A DNA stretch of 10,892 bases, taken from assembly GCA_049509675.1 (NCBI GenBank), contig JBEKZQ010000244.1, positions 1 to 10,892 of the forward strand, read 5' to 3'. The stretch is from JBEKZQ01 sp049509675. GTDB taxonomy: Bacteria > Planctomycetota > Planctomycetia > Pirellulales > Thermoguttaceae. This document shows positions 1 through 6,866 of this stretch, piece after piece. Below the pieces are notes generated by a model, which saw only the letters and a list, made by a program, of their open reading frames with translations, was not told the origin of the DNA and made no database searches. How positions within the stretch are numbered: the stretch's first letter is position 1; the number at the start of each line of letters is the position of its first letter. A program made the position numbers and the translations under genes.

Positions 1-17
1 CCAGTGCTGTAAACGTC
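1..17 (+). repeat. Left terminal inverted repeat of the IS4-family element
   Basis: The shared core GTAAACGTC at 9-17 is repeated inverted at 1504-1512. Extending outward to position 1 gives 14 matches in 17 against 1520-1504, with mismatches at 2, 4 and 8. Beyond 17 a weaker match continues if one gap is allowed. The window starts here, so the exact outer end is uncertain. Confidence 0.7.
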
Positions 18-22
18 TTCGC

Positions 23-1428
23 TCAAGGGGCTCTGGCTGTTGAGTGTGATTTTCGGCGGCAATGATCTTGAAGAATGCGGTAGACCGAGTGGTGGGTGCG
101 GGTGCGTTTTCGGGGAGTCTTGCCGTGATGGGGTTGCGGAGGCGATTTGAGCCATGCGTCGCTCCATGTCGAGTACAGCAGGCTCCGCAAACGGACCCGC
201 AGAGTGTCCAGGCTGAGCGGTCGTTGAAAATATTGAAGAGTCACCTGGGATGGAAACATCACATCCCAGGCGATCAACTGCCGCTGTACGTCATCGAACA
301 GCTTTTCCGTCGAGACCTCCTCAGGCTGGCGGTATTGGCCTGCGGCAACGTAGCCCCGAATCACTTGGATCATGTTGTACAGCAGCAGGCAGAAGGCAAA
401 CTGAAAGATGCACGCTTGTGGCGTGCCCCCAATCAATCCCTGCAAGCCGAAGACTTCCGTCACCTGCTGAAACATTCGTTCAATTCCCCATCGCTCAGAA
501 TACAGCCACAGCAGGTCTTGGGCCGGGTAGGCGTCGGCGTCCAACAGGTCGGTCACCAGGATCAAGTCGTCTTGGGGACGCGGCAAGTGAATTCTCCGCA
601 CATAACGCCGCCGCTGATCGCTCGGGCCTCCCAACCAACCCCACTGTTCGACATAAGGCTGGCCCTGGGCCGTGTTCCCTGTCCGCTCGGGCTTTTCCGG
701 GTCTGGGTAGAACTTGACTTTCGGATGGTAACGCACCAGGAAATGGTCTCCCGCCTGGGCCGTAAAGCGGGCGGGTTGCTCCAGATCGCAAAACGCCCGG
801 TCAGCCATCCACAGCCGTGGCCCGGCGACTTGCCGACGCACCACGGGCACCAACTCGGGAACAAAGCGCACCTCGTTGGCCTCTCCATCCGCATAGGCAC
901 GCATCGCCACGGCCAGCCCTGTGCTCCAATTCAACGCCACCAATGCTTTGCCTCCCAACAAACCGCCGGGAATGCCCCGCAACAGTTTCAGTCGCTTGGC
1001 GACCCGCTTGATGGCTTTGCCATCCAAAATGACCACACGGAAGCTGCGAAGGCTGTCCGGCAGTTCTCGCTCGGCCCAGGGCGGAAACGCCTCGGTCAAG
1101 GCGGCAGTGCCTTCGACCAAAAAGGCTTCGCTCAAGGGGATCGGCAACCGCCCCAATTTGCGGTACGCCGCCTGGATCGACGCCTCCAGTTGCCCACTTT
1201 GCCGGTTCTTCTCAAAACTCTGCCGACCGCTTCCCTCGTACTGCAACAAGGCGTCGGCAATCAGGTGGACCATCAACGAAAAAGAAAGAACCCTCTGGTA
1301 ACACCGTCCTCGAAAGCGATCCCACAGACTCTCCAATCGTTTTTTTCGCAGGTTACCCAACGCCACAACCACAGCACTGCCTCCGCCAGAGGCATCCGTG
1401 CCAAAACTACCTTCGACGGACGATCCAT
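23..1428 (-). CDS. IS4-family DDE transposase, apparently needing a -1 frameshift near its N-terminus
   Basis: This gene encodes the transposase that excises and inserts the element. The main frame is open from a TTG at 1447 to the stop at 23-25 (474 codons). In that numbering it shows the DDE triad: D142 (LDGK), D216 (ADRAF) and E323 within the IS4 signature Y-x2-R-x3-E (Y316, R319, E323). The signature lysine seven residues after the glutamate is Thr330. The first 34 residues of this frame are Gly/Ser-rich and do not look like a real N-terminus. In the neighbouring frame an ATG at 1428 sits six bases after a strong AAGGAG. It encodes a plausible start, MDRPSKVVLARMPLAEAVLW, and runs into an A7 tract at 1346-1340. 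Moving one base back there joins the catalytic frame and gives about 468 residues. Without the shift translation stops at 1273 after 51 residues. The shift may be programmed, mutational or a sequence error. The start at 1428 is chosen from the ribosome-binding site and protein character. Confidence 0.85.
1339..1346 (-). other. Candidate -1 frameshift site (A AAA AAC) in the transposase gene
   Basis: The minus strand reads seven A then C. In the frame set by the ATG at 1428 the codons are GAA AAA AAC, so the heptamer falls in the slippery register A AAA AAC. That heptamer is known from -1 recoding in IS1. A one-base backward slip leads directly into the catalytic frame at CGA (1339-1337). Ribosomal slippage, polymerase slippage on the A run, a deleterious indel or a homopolymer sequencing error would all look the same here. 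Confidence 0.5.
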
Positions 1429-1434
1429 GCCCAT

Positions 1435-1440
1435 CTCCTT
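1435..1440 (-). promoter_or_regulatory. Ribosome-binding site deciding the transposase start
   Basis: AAGGAG on the minus strand is followed by six bases and then ATG at 1428-1426. It favours this ATG over the TTG at 1447, which lies upstream of this site. It also places the true N-terminus in a different frame from the catalytic domain. Confidence 0.65.
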
Positions 1441-1461
1441 GCTCCAAGCATCCCCACTTGA

Positions 1462-2946
1462 TTAGCGAAAGATGCCAAATAGCAAAGAGTTACGCAATAG
1501 CAGGACGTTTACGGCAGTAGCCTTCTGGCCCGCTGCTTCCAGCAGCCTCGCCGCGCGGCGCAGCATCCACACGTTGGCGGCATTGAGCGAGGGCACCCGG
1601 TGAATGTAGGTCGGCACGCACTCCAGCAAGTTGTCGGCCCCACCGTAGTCGCCCAACGGGCTGCCGGGTCGGGCCAGCCGCTTCCCATAAAGCGCAATCG
1701 CCTCGATATGCTGGAGGACCGTCTTCCCGGTAACCTGTTCCCTCAGGAAGGCCCGATCGCCAGTCACGTTCAAGTAGGCGTCCAGGCAGCGAAAGACCAT
1801 TAGATCGTTGGCGCCATACCAGGGACCAACCGCGTGCCCGCTGAGATAGTCTCGGGCGTAGCACGAATGGAAGTCCATTGCCAGCCAACCCTTGAGGTGC
1901 TCTCTCATCGCCACCGGCTCCAGGAGAGCCCAAACGTGCGGCTGAAGGCCCGTATCCCAAGAGTACTCGAGCGTTACCGCCCATTCCGGCCCGCAGGTGA
2001 CGAAGACGCGATTGGAAATGGGGTAGTTGGTCCGCTCCAGCATGAGCACCGAGAGCAGCGACAGGTAGTACACGCGTCTGAGTTTTCGGTCTGAAGTAAC
2101 GAGCGTGGGCAGGTGGCCGGAGAAGTGCCGGTTGCCGGGGGTGAATGCCTCGCGCCAACGAGCTTCCCAACCGTCCTTGGCTTGCTGGAAGGTTGCGTCG
2201 AACGTCGCCGCCCAGCCCGCCGCCAATTCGACGGAACGGCGATCGTCCCCCGCGATCGCCAGCACGTAGTCCACGATCCGGTTCGCTCCCGGCGACAGAG
2301 TGACGGACCAGGCCGCCTCTCCTTTCTCGCCGTTGGTCTGCAACCGGTCCGGCGGGCGGGCAAAGGCATACGCCAAGCGTGCCGGGCCCTTGGCGTCGCG
2401 CACCAGCAGAACCTGCCCCTGCTGCTCCGTCATGGCCGTAAAGGCGTGGTCGTCCGGGTGAGGATAGGGATAAGTCCACGTCTCGTCGAATCGCCTGATT
2501 CGGCAATCGAGATCGAGATTCAAGGGCAACGTCTTCGGCTGCGCGGCGGTGTTGGTCAATTTCAGGCGAAACAGAACACCCTCCGCCTCGAAGACCATGC
2601 GCGTGGCGCACTCAATCTGGACGCCGTCGTACATCGTGCGGCGGAGCAACTGGTAGGGATACCAGCGACAAAAGGCAGCTTCTTGAACCCGACCGCCGAT
2701 GCGAAGAAGACCGCTGCCGCTGCCTTGGGAGAAGGGCGGAAAGTTCAGCGAGGTTACCGATACCAAATCACTGCCGATCTTCAGTCCGCCATGAAAATTG
2801 TTCAGGGCGGGCAAGTTCCCGAGCGAGGCTACTTCCATCCAGTCTCCTGCCAGATCATCGAGCACGGGAATGGCCTCGGCCGCCCGGGGATGGCCGGCGG
2901 TCGCCACGCACAACATGGCTATCTTTACGAATACGCATCGCTGCAT
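1462..2946 (-). CDS. Secreted (alpha/alpha)6-barrel glycosidase-like protein, 3' end truncated by the IS element
   Basis: Probably an exported glycoside hydrolase acting on plant- or algal-type glycans; the substrate is unknown. Residues 1-25 form a signal peptide ending in AEA. About 30-270 look like a beta-sandwich domain, and about 280 to the end resembles a six-hairpin barrel (GH63/GH37-like, inference). In that part WDTG (D331) is the likely general-acid region. A conserved-looking stretch around 437-462 contains LLECVP and SLNAANVWM. Codons up to about Ala476 are native. The last 18 residues and the TAA at 1462-1464 come from the insertion sequence, beginning at its terminal repeat. The C-terminal part of the barrel, where a catalytic base would be expected, is therefore missing. 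The start is an ATG with AAGGAG seven bases upstream. It is the third gene of the minus-strand cluster, 163 bases after the DUF6807 gene. The family call is moderate, and the product is probably inactive. Confidence 0.7.
   Translation of the reverse strand: MQRCVFVKIAMLCVATAGHPRAAEAIPVLDDLAGDWMEVASLGNLPALNNFHGGLKIGSDLVSVTSLNFPPFSQGSGSGLLRIGGRVQEAAFCRWYPYQLLRRTMYDGVQIECATRMVFEAEGVLFRLKLTNTAAQPKTLPLNLDLDCRIRRFDETWTYPYPHPDDHAFTAMTEQQGQVLLVRDAKGPARLAYAFARPPDRLQTNGEKGEAAWSVTLSPGANRIVDYVLAIAGDDRRSVELAAGWAATFDATFQQAKDGWEARWREAFTPGNRHFSGHLPTLVTSDRKLRRVYYLSLLSVLMLERTNYPISNRVFVTCGPEWAVTLEYSWDTGLQPHVWALLEPVAMREHLKGWLAMDFHSCYARDYLSGHAVGPWYGANDLMVFRCLDAYLNVTGDRAFLREQVTGKTVLQHIEAIALYGKRLARPGSPLGDYGGADNLLECVPTYIHRVPSLNAANVWMLRRAARLLEAAGQKATAVNVLLLRNSLLFGIFR
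1504..1520 (-). repeat. Right terminal inverted repeat of the IS4-family element
   Basis: This is the inverted partner of 1-17. It lies inside the reading frame of the glycosidase-like gene, exactly where that protein stops looking like its family. This supports it as the true insertion edge. Confidence 0.7.
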
Positions 2947-3109
2947 GGATCGTCTCCTTCTTCACAAGTGCTTCAGCAATGTGAGACTTACGACAGTTTT
3001 TCCTTCGCCGGTCCTTGGCCGTAGCATTGCAATTGCGGGCGGCCGTCCCGATGGCCTCCTTCTACCATTTCCCGCGTCGGTGGGAGAGTGGGCACCTGGC
3101 AGGCCTCGT

Positions 3110-4085
3110 TCAGGGCTCTAACTCTACCCATTTCTGATACATCACTTCGACCCGCCCCCGGTCGATCTCGCCGTCCCAAAGCGCCGCTCCGAAGCGGAGG
3201 TCCAACGCTGCGCCGGGCTTCACTTCGATCGGCTTTGACGTCCACACCCAGCGTGGCCCCCAGGAAGGCGAACCCCGGATGAATGTGCAAGCAATAACCG
3301 GGGTAAGCGCACCTCGGGTGGTTGAACAGGGCAATGGTCACGGGCTTGTTGTCGGCGGTGGCGGTGTATGCACACCACTTTGCCGGCGTTACCCGCTTGT
3401 TGCCGATTCCCTCGCCGTCCGGGCCTGGCGCGCTGTCTTCCTGGCCTGCCGAGTTGAAAAACCGCCCCTTGCCGTCCATCGACACCACGAAGCGCGTGCC
3501 CAGGCCGACATAGTCCGTGCCCCCGAGCTTCACCGGCCTGGCGTCCGCCGCGCTCAGACAGGATCGCCATGTGAGCAAGGTTGCATTGATCGTGGGGTCG
3601 GCAAAGGCGGTGATCGTCCGCCGTTCGTGAAGCGAAACCGTGCCGCTGGGCGCCACCCAGTCCATAGGCTGCGTGAAGCCGACCCGTGATGTCCCCACAG
3701 CGCCGCCGACTTGCACGTCCTCCAACGCCTTTGGCACCTGGCGGCCGCTGGTCGGCTCGTCGCACCAAAAATCGATCCCGTCGACCGACAGGGCGAACAT
3801 CATGCCATGATGATGCTTATGATCGTGCGGCGAATCGCGGAGGACTTGTACGCCGCCGGGCGTCCAAAGCTCGCGCAGGAACGGCCGGTTCGGCGCGGGG
3901 GTCGCGCGGTAGGTCGCAATCGTGTGGCCGCGAACTTCAATGCTCACGTCCTGGTCGATTTGCAGTCGCAAAGGCTTGGTCTCTGCGACCGCCGCCAAGC
4001 ACCCAAGCAACGCGGCCCGGCAGGCGACGCTCGCCACGATCATTCCTCGCACTTTTCTTGCTCCGAGAATCAGGTACACATTCAT
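3110..4085 (-). CDS. DUF6807 (PmoA-like) family exported protein, interrupted by a one-base frameshift
   Basis: Members of this family are often annotated 'PmoA' in planctomycetes. They sit in sugar-catabolism loci and have no proven reaction; a role in methane oxidation is not implied. From the ATG at 4085, a signal peptide with a basic stretch (ARKVRG) and a hydrophobic core spans about residues 1-34. The core contains LLGC, a possible lipobox. The histidine-rich family hallmark HDHKHHHG lies near residues 87-94. At the AAA at 3236-3234 (residue 284) the frame breaks. Removing one A gives DVKPIEVKPGAALDLRFG and a normal C-terminus ending ELEP at 3112-3110, about 324 residues in total. Without the correction the ORF reads on to 2988 with an unrelated basic tail. 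An in-frame ATG at 4172 is possible but adds 29 residues ahead of the signal peptide; AAAGG lies nine bases before 4085. An internal ATG at 4043 is another option. It follows the oxidoreductase gene by 154 bases. Confidence 0.75.
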
Positions 4086-4239
4086 TGGATAGACCTTTCG
4101 AGAACGTGGGGCCGACCACGGCCTGCCGTGGGCATCATCGATCGGCTGGCAACGGCCGAAATTGATATTCATCAGCCGCTCCCAACCTCCATCGAGAGCG
4201 GCACCTGCGGTTCGGCTGAGTATTTTGACCTTACGCGGT

Positions 4240-5652
4240 CTAGAGCGACCAGCCCTTGCGGTAGTCGCGCCGGACGTACTGATTCATCTCCGGCAGGTTC
4301 GTGCAGCGCATGTTCGCGCCGTCCCACTCGACCTTCTTGCCTTCCCCGGCGAGCTGAGCCAGGTTGCCGACCAACAGGGCCTCGAGATACGGCCCGGAGA
4401 CGTCAGGGAAATTGGAGCTGGGCGGATCGCCGCCCTCTTTCACGGCCCGCAGGAAGTCGGCGTGGATGCCGTGGGTCCGTGCATACTTCTTCGGCGGCGG
4501 CGTAAACTGCCGGTGCTGTTCCTCGGGCACGATCCGCGCGCCGCCGCAGTACTCGTCGCAGTACATGTAACCCTTGTCGCCGACGAAGATGGTTCCGCAC
4601 GAGGTCAGATCGCGGCCATACTTGGCCGCCAGCTCGTCGGCCACGCGCGGATGGTTGAGATTCTTGGCGCCGAAGAGCTGGTCGTCATGGTCCTTGGCGA
4701 TCTGCTCGCGGCGCTTCCCGCCGTACCAATAGGCATTCAACGGCGGAAGGCCCGGCCGGGGGAATTCATAGCATAGCGTAGTGAACGCCGGCCAGACTCC
4801 GGGATTGCTTTCCTCCTGCTCGACGACCGTGACGCTCGTCGGGTACTTCAATTGCAGGCCCCAGTGAACGGCGTCAAAAGCATGGACGCCCACGCACGGC
4901 AGCAAGCCCGTGCCGTAGTCTTTCCAGTAGTACCAAGCGTTCGGGTGCAGGTCGCCGCGATAATTGCACCAGGGGCCCGGGCCGATCCACTCGTCCCAGT
5001 GCAGGCCGGCCGGTGCCGGCTCATCGGGCCTTCGCAGCTTGTTGCCATAATACTGGGATGTCCAGGTGTGCGTCTCCCGCACGGTTCCGATCGCGCCGGC
5101 TTCGAGGTACTCGCGGAGCACGCGGATGCTTTCGCCAGCGTGCCCCTGGTTGCCCATCTGCGTCATGACCTTGTACTGGCGCGCCGCCTGGCCCAAGGCG
5201 CGGGCCTCGTAGATGTCGTGCGTCAACGGCTTCTCGCAGTAGACGTGCTTGCCCAGCTTGATGGCCATCATCGTGGCACATGTGTGGCTGTGGTCCGGAA
5301 TGGCGATGAACAGCGCGTCCACTTCCTTGTGCATCTCGTCGAACATCTTGCGGTAGTCGTAGTAGGTCTTGACCTTCGACCGCGTGCCAGGGACATTCTT
5401 GCCCAGCCAGTCCAAGGTCGCACCCATCCGCCGGTCGTCGATGTCGACCAACCCGACCAGATGCTCGCCGACCGCGACGGGCACGTGGGCCATCCCGCGC
5501 CCGTTGGCGCCGATACAGACCATGTTCAGCTTCGAATTGGGCGATCGCTCGGCCAGGACGGCTGGCGCGCCCACGACCGAAGCGCCGGCCGCCAAGGCGG
5601 CCACGCCTGCAGAATGCTTTAGGAACTCCCGACGTCCGAAGTGTCTAGACAT
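4240..5652 (-). CDS. Tat-exported Gfo/Idh/MocA-family oxidoreductase
   Basis: A predicted NAD(P)-dependent sugar or inositol dehydrogenase-like enzyme, folded in the cytoplasm and exported to the periplasm. The N-terminus carries a twin-arginine signal, RREFLK at residues 7-12, followed by an Ala-rich hydrophobic stretch to about residue 34. The Rossmann domain starts near 43 with the glycine-rich motif GANGRG (48-53). It includes the acidic VDIDD (69-73) at the expected end of the second strand. The family motif EKP is at 140-142, preceded by PDHSH (119-123). The C-terminal alpha/beta substrate domain includes GVHAFDAVHWG (255-265). Length (470) is normal for the long planctomycete subgroup, with no frame defect. 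The start ATG has an AAGGGGG-type ribosome-binding site about six bases upstream. It is the first gene of the minus-strand cluster; its promoter should lie in 5653-5990, but I cannot point to one. The substrate is unknown. Confidence 0.92.
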   Translation of the reverse strand: MSRHFGRREFLKHSAGVAALAAGASVVGAPAVLAERSPNSKLNMVCIGANGRGMAHVPVAVGEHLVGLVDIDDRRMGATLDWLGKNVPGTRSKVKTYYDYRKMFDEMHKEVDALFIAIPDHSHTCATMMAIKLGKHVYCEKPLTHDIYEARALGQAARQYKVMTQMGNQGHAGESIRVLREYLEAGAIGTVRETHTWTSQYYGNKLRRPDEPAPAGLHWDEWIGPGPWCNYRGDLHPNAWYYWKDYGTGLLPCVGVHAFDAVHWGLQLKYPTSVTVVEQEESNPGVWPAFTTLCYEFPRPGLPPLNAYWYGGKRREQIAKDHDDQLFGAKNLNHPRVADELAAKYGRDLTSCGTIFVGDKGYMYCDEYCGGARIVPEEQHRQFTPPPKKYARTHGIHADFLRAVKEGGDPPSSNFPDVSGPYLEALLVGNLAQLAGEGKKVEWDGANMRCTNLPEMNQYVRRDYRKGWSL

Positions 5653-6057
5653 AGCAGACCCCCTTGAGGTTGTTGGCAGGATGAATCATGGAGGCAGGAG
5701 CCAATGGCCACGGCACATTGGCAGGCAAAGGCCGCCGCCGTTGGTTCGGCGGTCAAAACGCCTGTCGCCATTATCGTTGCCGCACAGGCGCGTTGCAAGC
5801 GACCCTGGCGGGGGTGGATCAGGATTCTCGGGCTGCCTGGCGGCGTGGTCGGGGCGACGGTGATCGCGACAGCACGGCCGAGACCGGGGCGGGCGGAGTG
5901 GCCAAAGAAAGAGGTCGCGAAGGTAAGCATGGTGGCCTTCGGGACTGGGAGGAGCCCCGCACTTCACGGACGATGATCATTGTAGCAGCGATGTGACAAC
6001 CCCTCTTAACTCGACATGGCGGGCGAATGGAAATTCAACGAAATCTTTAGGCGACCG
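5653..6057. other. Non-coding leader region of the minus-strand cluster; no convincing gene
   Basis: Short frames are open on both strands, but they overlap each other and lack recognisable domains. None has a convincing start. A GC-rich hairpin (CCGCCG, six-base loop, CGGCGG) lies at 5735-5752. This stretch should contain the promoter of the oxidoreductase cluster, but I see no clear -35/-10 pair. Confidence 0.4.
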
Positions 6058-6121
6058 GGAACACCGCGAGGTTTTCTTTCGCCTTCTCTGCGCGATCCTG
6101 GTGCCTGTAGTGCGGTGTTCC
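6058..6121. repeat. Inverted repeat with 10-bp perfect arms
   Basis: GGAACACCGC at 6058-6067 is exactly inverted as GCGGTGTTCC at 6112-6121. The 44 bases between them include a pyrimidine-rich CTTCTCTGCG stretch. There is no T tract, so it is not a simple intrinsic terminator. It may be a degenerate copy of a dispersed intergenic repeat. Confidence 0.45.
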
Positions 6122-6148
6122 GCGCTTCTCGCCGTCGTTGACGAACCC

Positions 6149-6177
6149 GCCCCATTCTCTTGCAGCGCTGCAAGAGA
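6149..6177. repeat. Palindromic repeat, copy 1 (partial outer arms)
   Basis: Positions 6156-6177 form a perfect 22-bp palindrome around TTGCAGCGCTGCAA. The 29 bases at 6149-6177 are identical to 6323-6351 in copy 2. The right outer arm has diverged (AGATTCC instead of AGAATGGGG), so only the inner palindrome remains symmetrical. Confidence 0.75.
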
Positions 6178-6322
6178 TTCCAGGCCACGGCACCAAGGCG
6201 GTGAGTCCGAGCCGTGCGAGGACGAAGCCGCCGATCATTGCCCGTTTCCAAGGGCACCTGCCGAACGTAATCACCGTTTCGATGGCCTGGAGGTAGCGGG
6301 CAAAGTGCGAGTGCAGATTCAA

Positions 6323-6358
6323 GCCCCATTCTCTTGCAGCGCTGCAAGAGAATGGGGC
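6323..6358. repeat. Palindromic repeat, copy 2 (perfect 36-bp palindrome)
   Basis: The arms 6323-6340 and 6341-6358 are exact reverse complements with no spacer. The element starts GCCCCATTCTC and centres on GCAGCGCTGC. It lies 174 bases from copy 1 in the same orientation. It could form a long hairpin or cruciform, but it has no T tract. Two copies in one intergenic region suggest a REP-like or small mobile repeat family. Confidence 0.8.
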
Positions 6359-6428
6359 GGCAGCCGATCAGGGCCAGATTCCGATCCCAATCCTGCTCGG
6401 CTTAACTCGGCGGTTTGCGACGGTGAAA

Positions 6429-6603
6429 GAGGAGAATCGGTGAATCGGTGGTCTATCCAGGGGTATATCAGTTTATGTTCACAATGTAGGTAGGTAGGTA
6501 GTTTAGAAACCCTATTTATTGTCAAAGCAACGATACACCGACTCTCATGCCCACAATTACTCTATACACCCCTGGATTGACCACCGATTCACCGATTCTC
6601 CTC
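6429..6603. repeat. 175-bp element with 40-bp terminal inverted repeats (MITE-like or large stem-loop)
   Basis: Arms 6429-6468 and 6603-6564 are reverse complements at 38 of 40 positions; the mismatches are 6454/6578 and 6465/6567. Each arm contains AATCGGTG twice in tandem, followed by GTC(T/A)ATCCAGGGG. The 95-bp interior is AT-rich, with about 38% GC in the line I counted, and has no convincing gene. No clear target duplication is visible; a shared TTGCG at 6415-6419 and 6605-6609 is too short to rely on. It could be a miniature transposable element, two inverted copies of a dispersed repeat, or a structured RNA. Confidence 0.7.
6486..6501. repeat. Tetranucleotide microsatellite (GTAG)4
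   Basis: Four exact tandem GTAG units lie in the AT-rich interior of the 175-bp inverted-repeat element. It is a likely site of slippage and copy-number change. Confidence 0.8.
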
Positions 6604-6804
6604 CTTGCGGACACCCTGAACCCGCGTTTCCCCCTGGAAAAAGCGGCTTGCGTCGGTGCTGCGGTGCGTCGGTGGATAGCCGTCATCCGTGACGCCATCG
6701 CCAAGGCGCAAGGACGAGCGTGATCGCTGGAACTGACAAGTCGGCGCAGGAGGAAGGAGTGAGGCACGTATCGTGTTTCATCGTCGTTGCTTGGACAGGG
6801 TGAA

Positions 6805-6825
6805 CGCTTGGTGCTTTACCAAGCG
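6805..6825. repeat. Hairpin with 8-bp perfect stem and 5-base loop
   Basis: CGCTTGGT and ACCAAGCG flank the loop GCTTT. No T tract follows, so a terminator is unlikely. A second hairpin of the same geometry lies 20 bases downstream. Confidence 0.55.
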
Positions 6826-6845
6826 ATCAAAGAAGTACCGAGATA

Positions 6846-6866
6846 GACCACGATGTACTCGTGGTC
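6846..6866. repeat. Second hairpin with 8-bp perfect stem and 5-base loop
   Basis: GACCACGA and TCGTGGTC flank the loop TGTAC. It has the same stem and loop lengths as the hairpin at 6805-6825, which suggests a paired structural unit. Confidence 0.55.

Larger units (their letters stand above)
1..1520 (-). mobile_element. IS4-family insertion sequence, about 1.52 kb
   Basis: The element is bounded by imperfect 17-bp inverted repeats at 1-17 and 1504-1520 (14 of 17 positions match) and contains one transposase gene on the minus strand. The right repeat lies upstream of the transposase start. The left repeat ends five bases beyond the transposase stop. This is the usual layout and size of an IS4-family element. 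The left outer edge coincides with the window edge, so the target duplication cannot be checked and the element could extend slightly further left. On the right it interrupts the coding frame of the glycosidase-like gene. Family assignment rests on the transposase motifs; I do not assign a named IS. Confidence 0.8.

Noticed and set aside
1429..1447. TTG at 1447 as the transposase start
   Set aside because: It yields a Gly/Ser-rich N-terminus of 34 residues. The ATG at 1428 in the other frame has AAGGAG at ideal spacing and encodes a more protein-like stretch.
62..1465. A long plus-strand open frame (467 codons) antisense to the transposase
   Set aside because: It mirrors the GC-biased codons of the transposase, has no recognisable domain, and the minus strand carries clear DDE motifs.
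2113..3024. A 303-codon plus-strand frame over the glycosidase-like gene
   Set aside because: It is antisense to a gene with a signal peptide, ribosome-binding site and family-like motifs, and its composition is arginine-rich shadow sequence.
3110..4085. Methane monooxygenase subunit function suggested by the 'PmoA' label
   Set aside because: The HDHKHHHG-containing, signal-peptide-bearing family is DUF6807, unrelated in sequence character to the membrane-spanning particulate methane monooxygenase subunit.
4086..4172. ATG at 4172 as start of the DUF6807 protein
   Set aside because: It would put 29 polar residues ahead of the signal peptide, and the ATG at 4085 lies just before the basic and hydrophobic export signal.
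5688..5996. Overlapping small open frames on both strands upstream of the oxidoreductase gene
   Set aside because: They have no domain or strong ribosome-binding site and overlap each other in GC-rich DNA, so chance frames are the simpler reading.
6323..6358. Palindrome as an intrinsic terminator
   Set aside because: The stem is long but no run of T follows on either strand, and a second copy nearby fits a repeat family better.
6149..6603. CRISPR array or integron attC sites
   Set aside because: There are only two copies of the palindrome, the spacing is not repeated and no cas or integrase gene is present. The 175-bp element has one pair of arms and no attC core sites that I can see.
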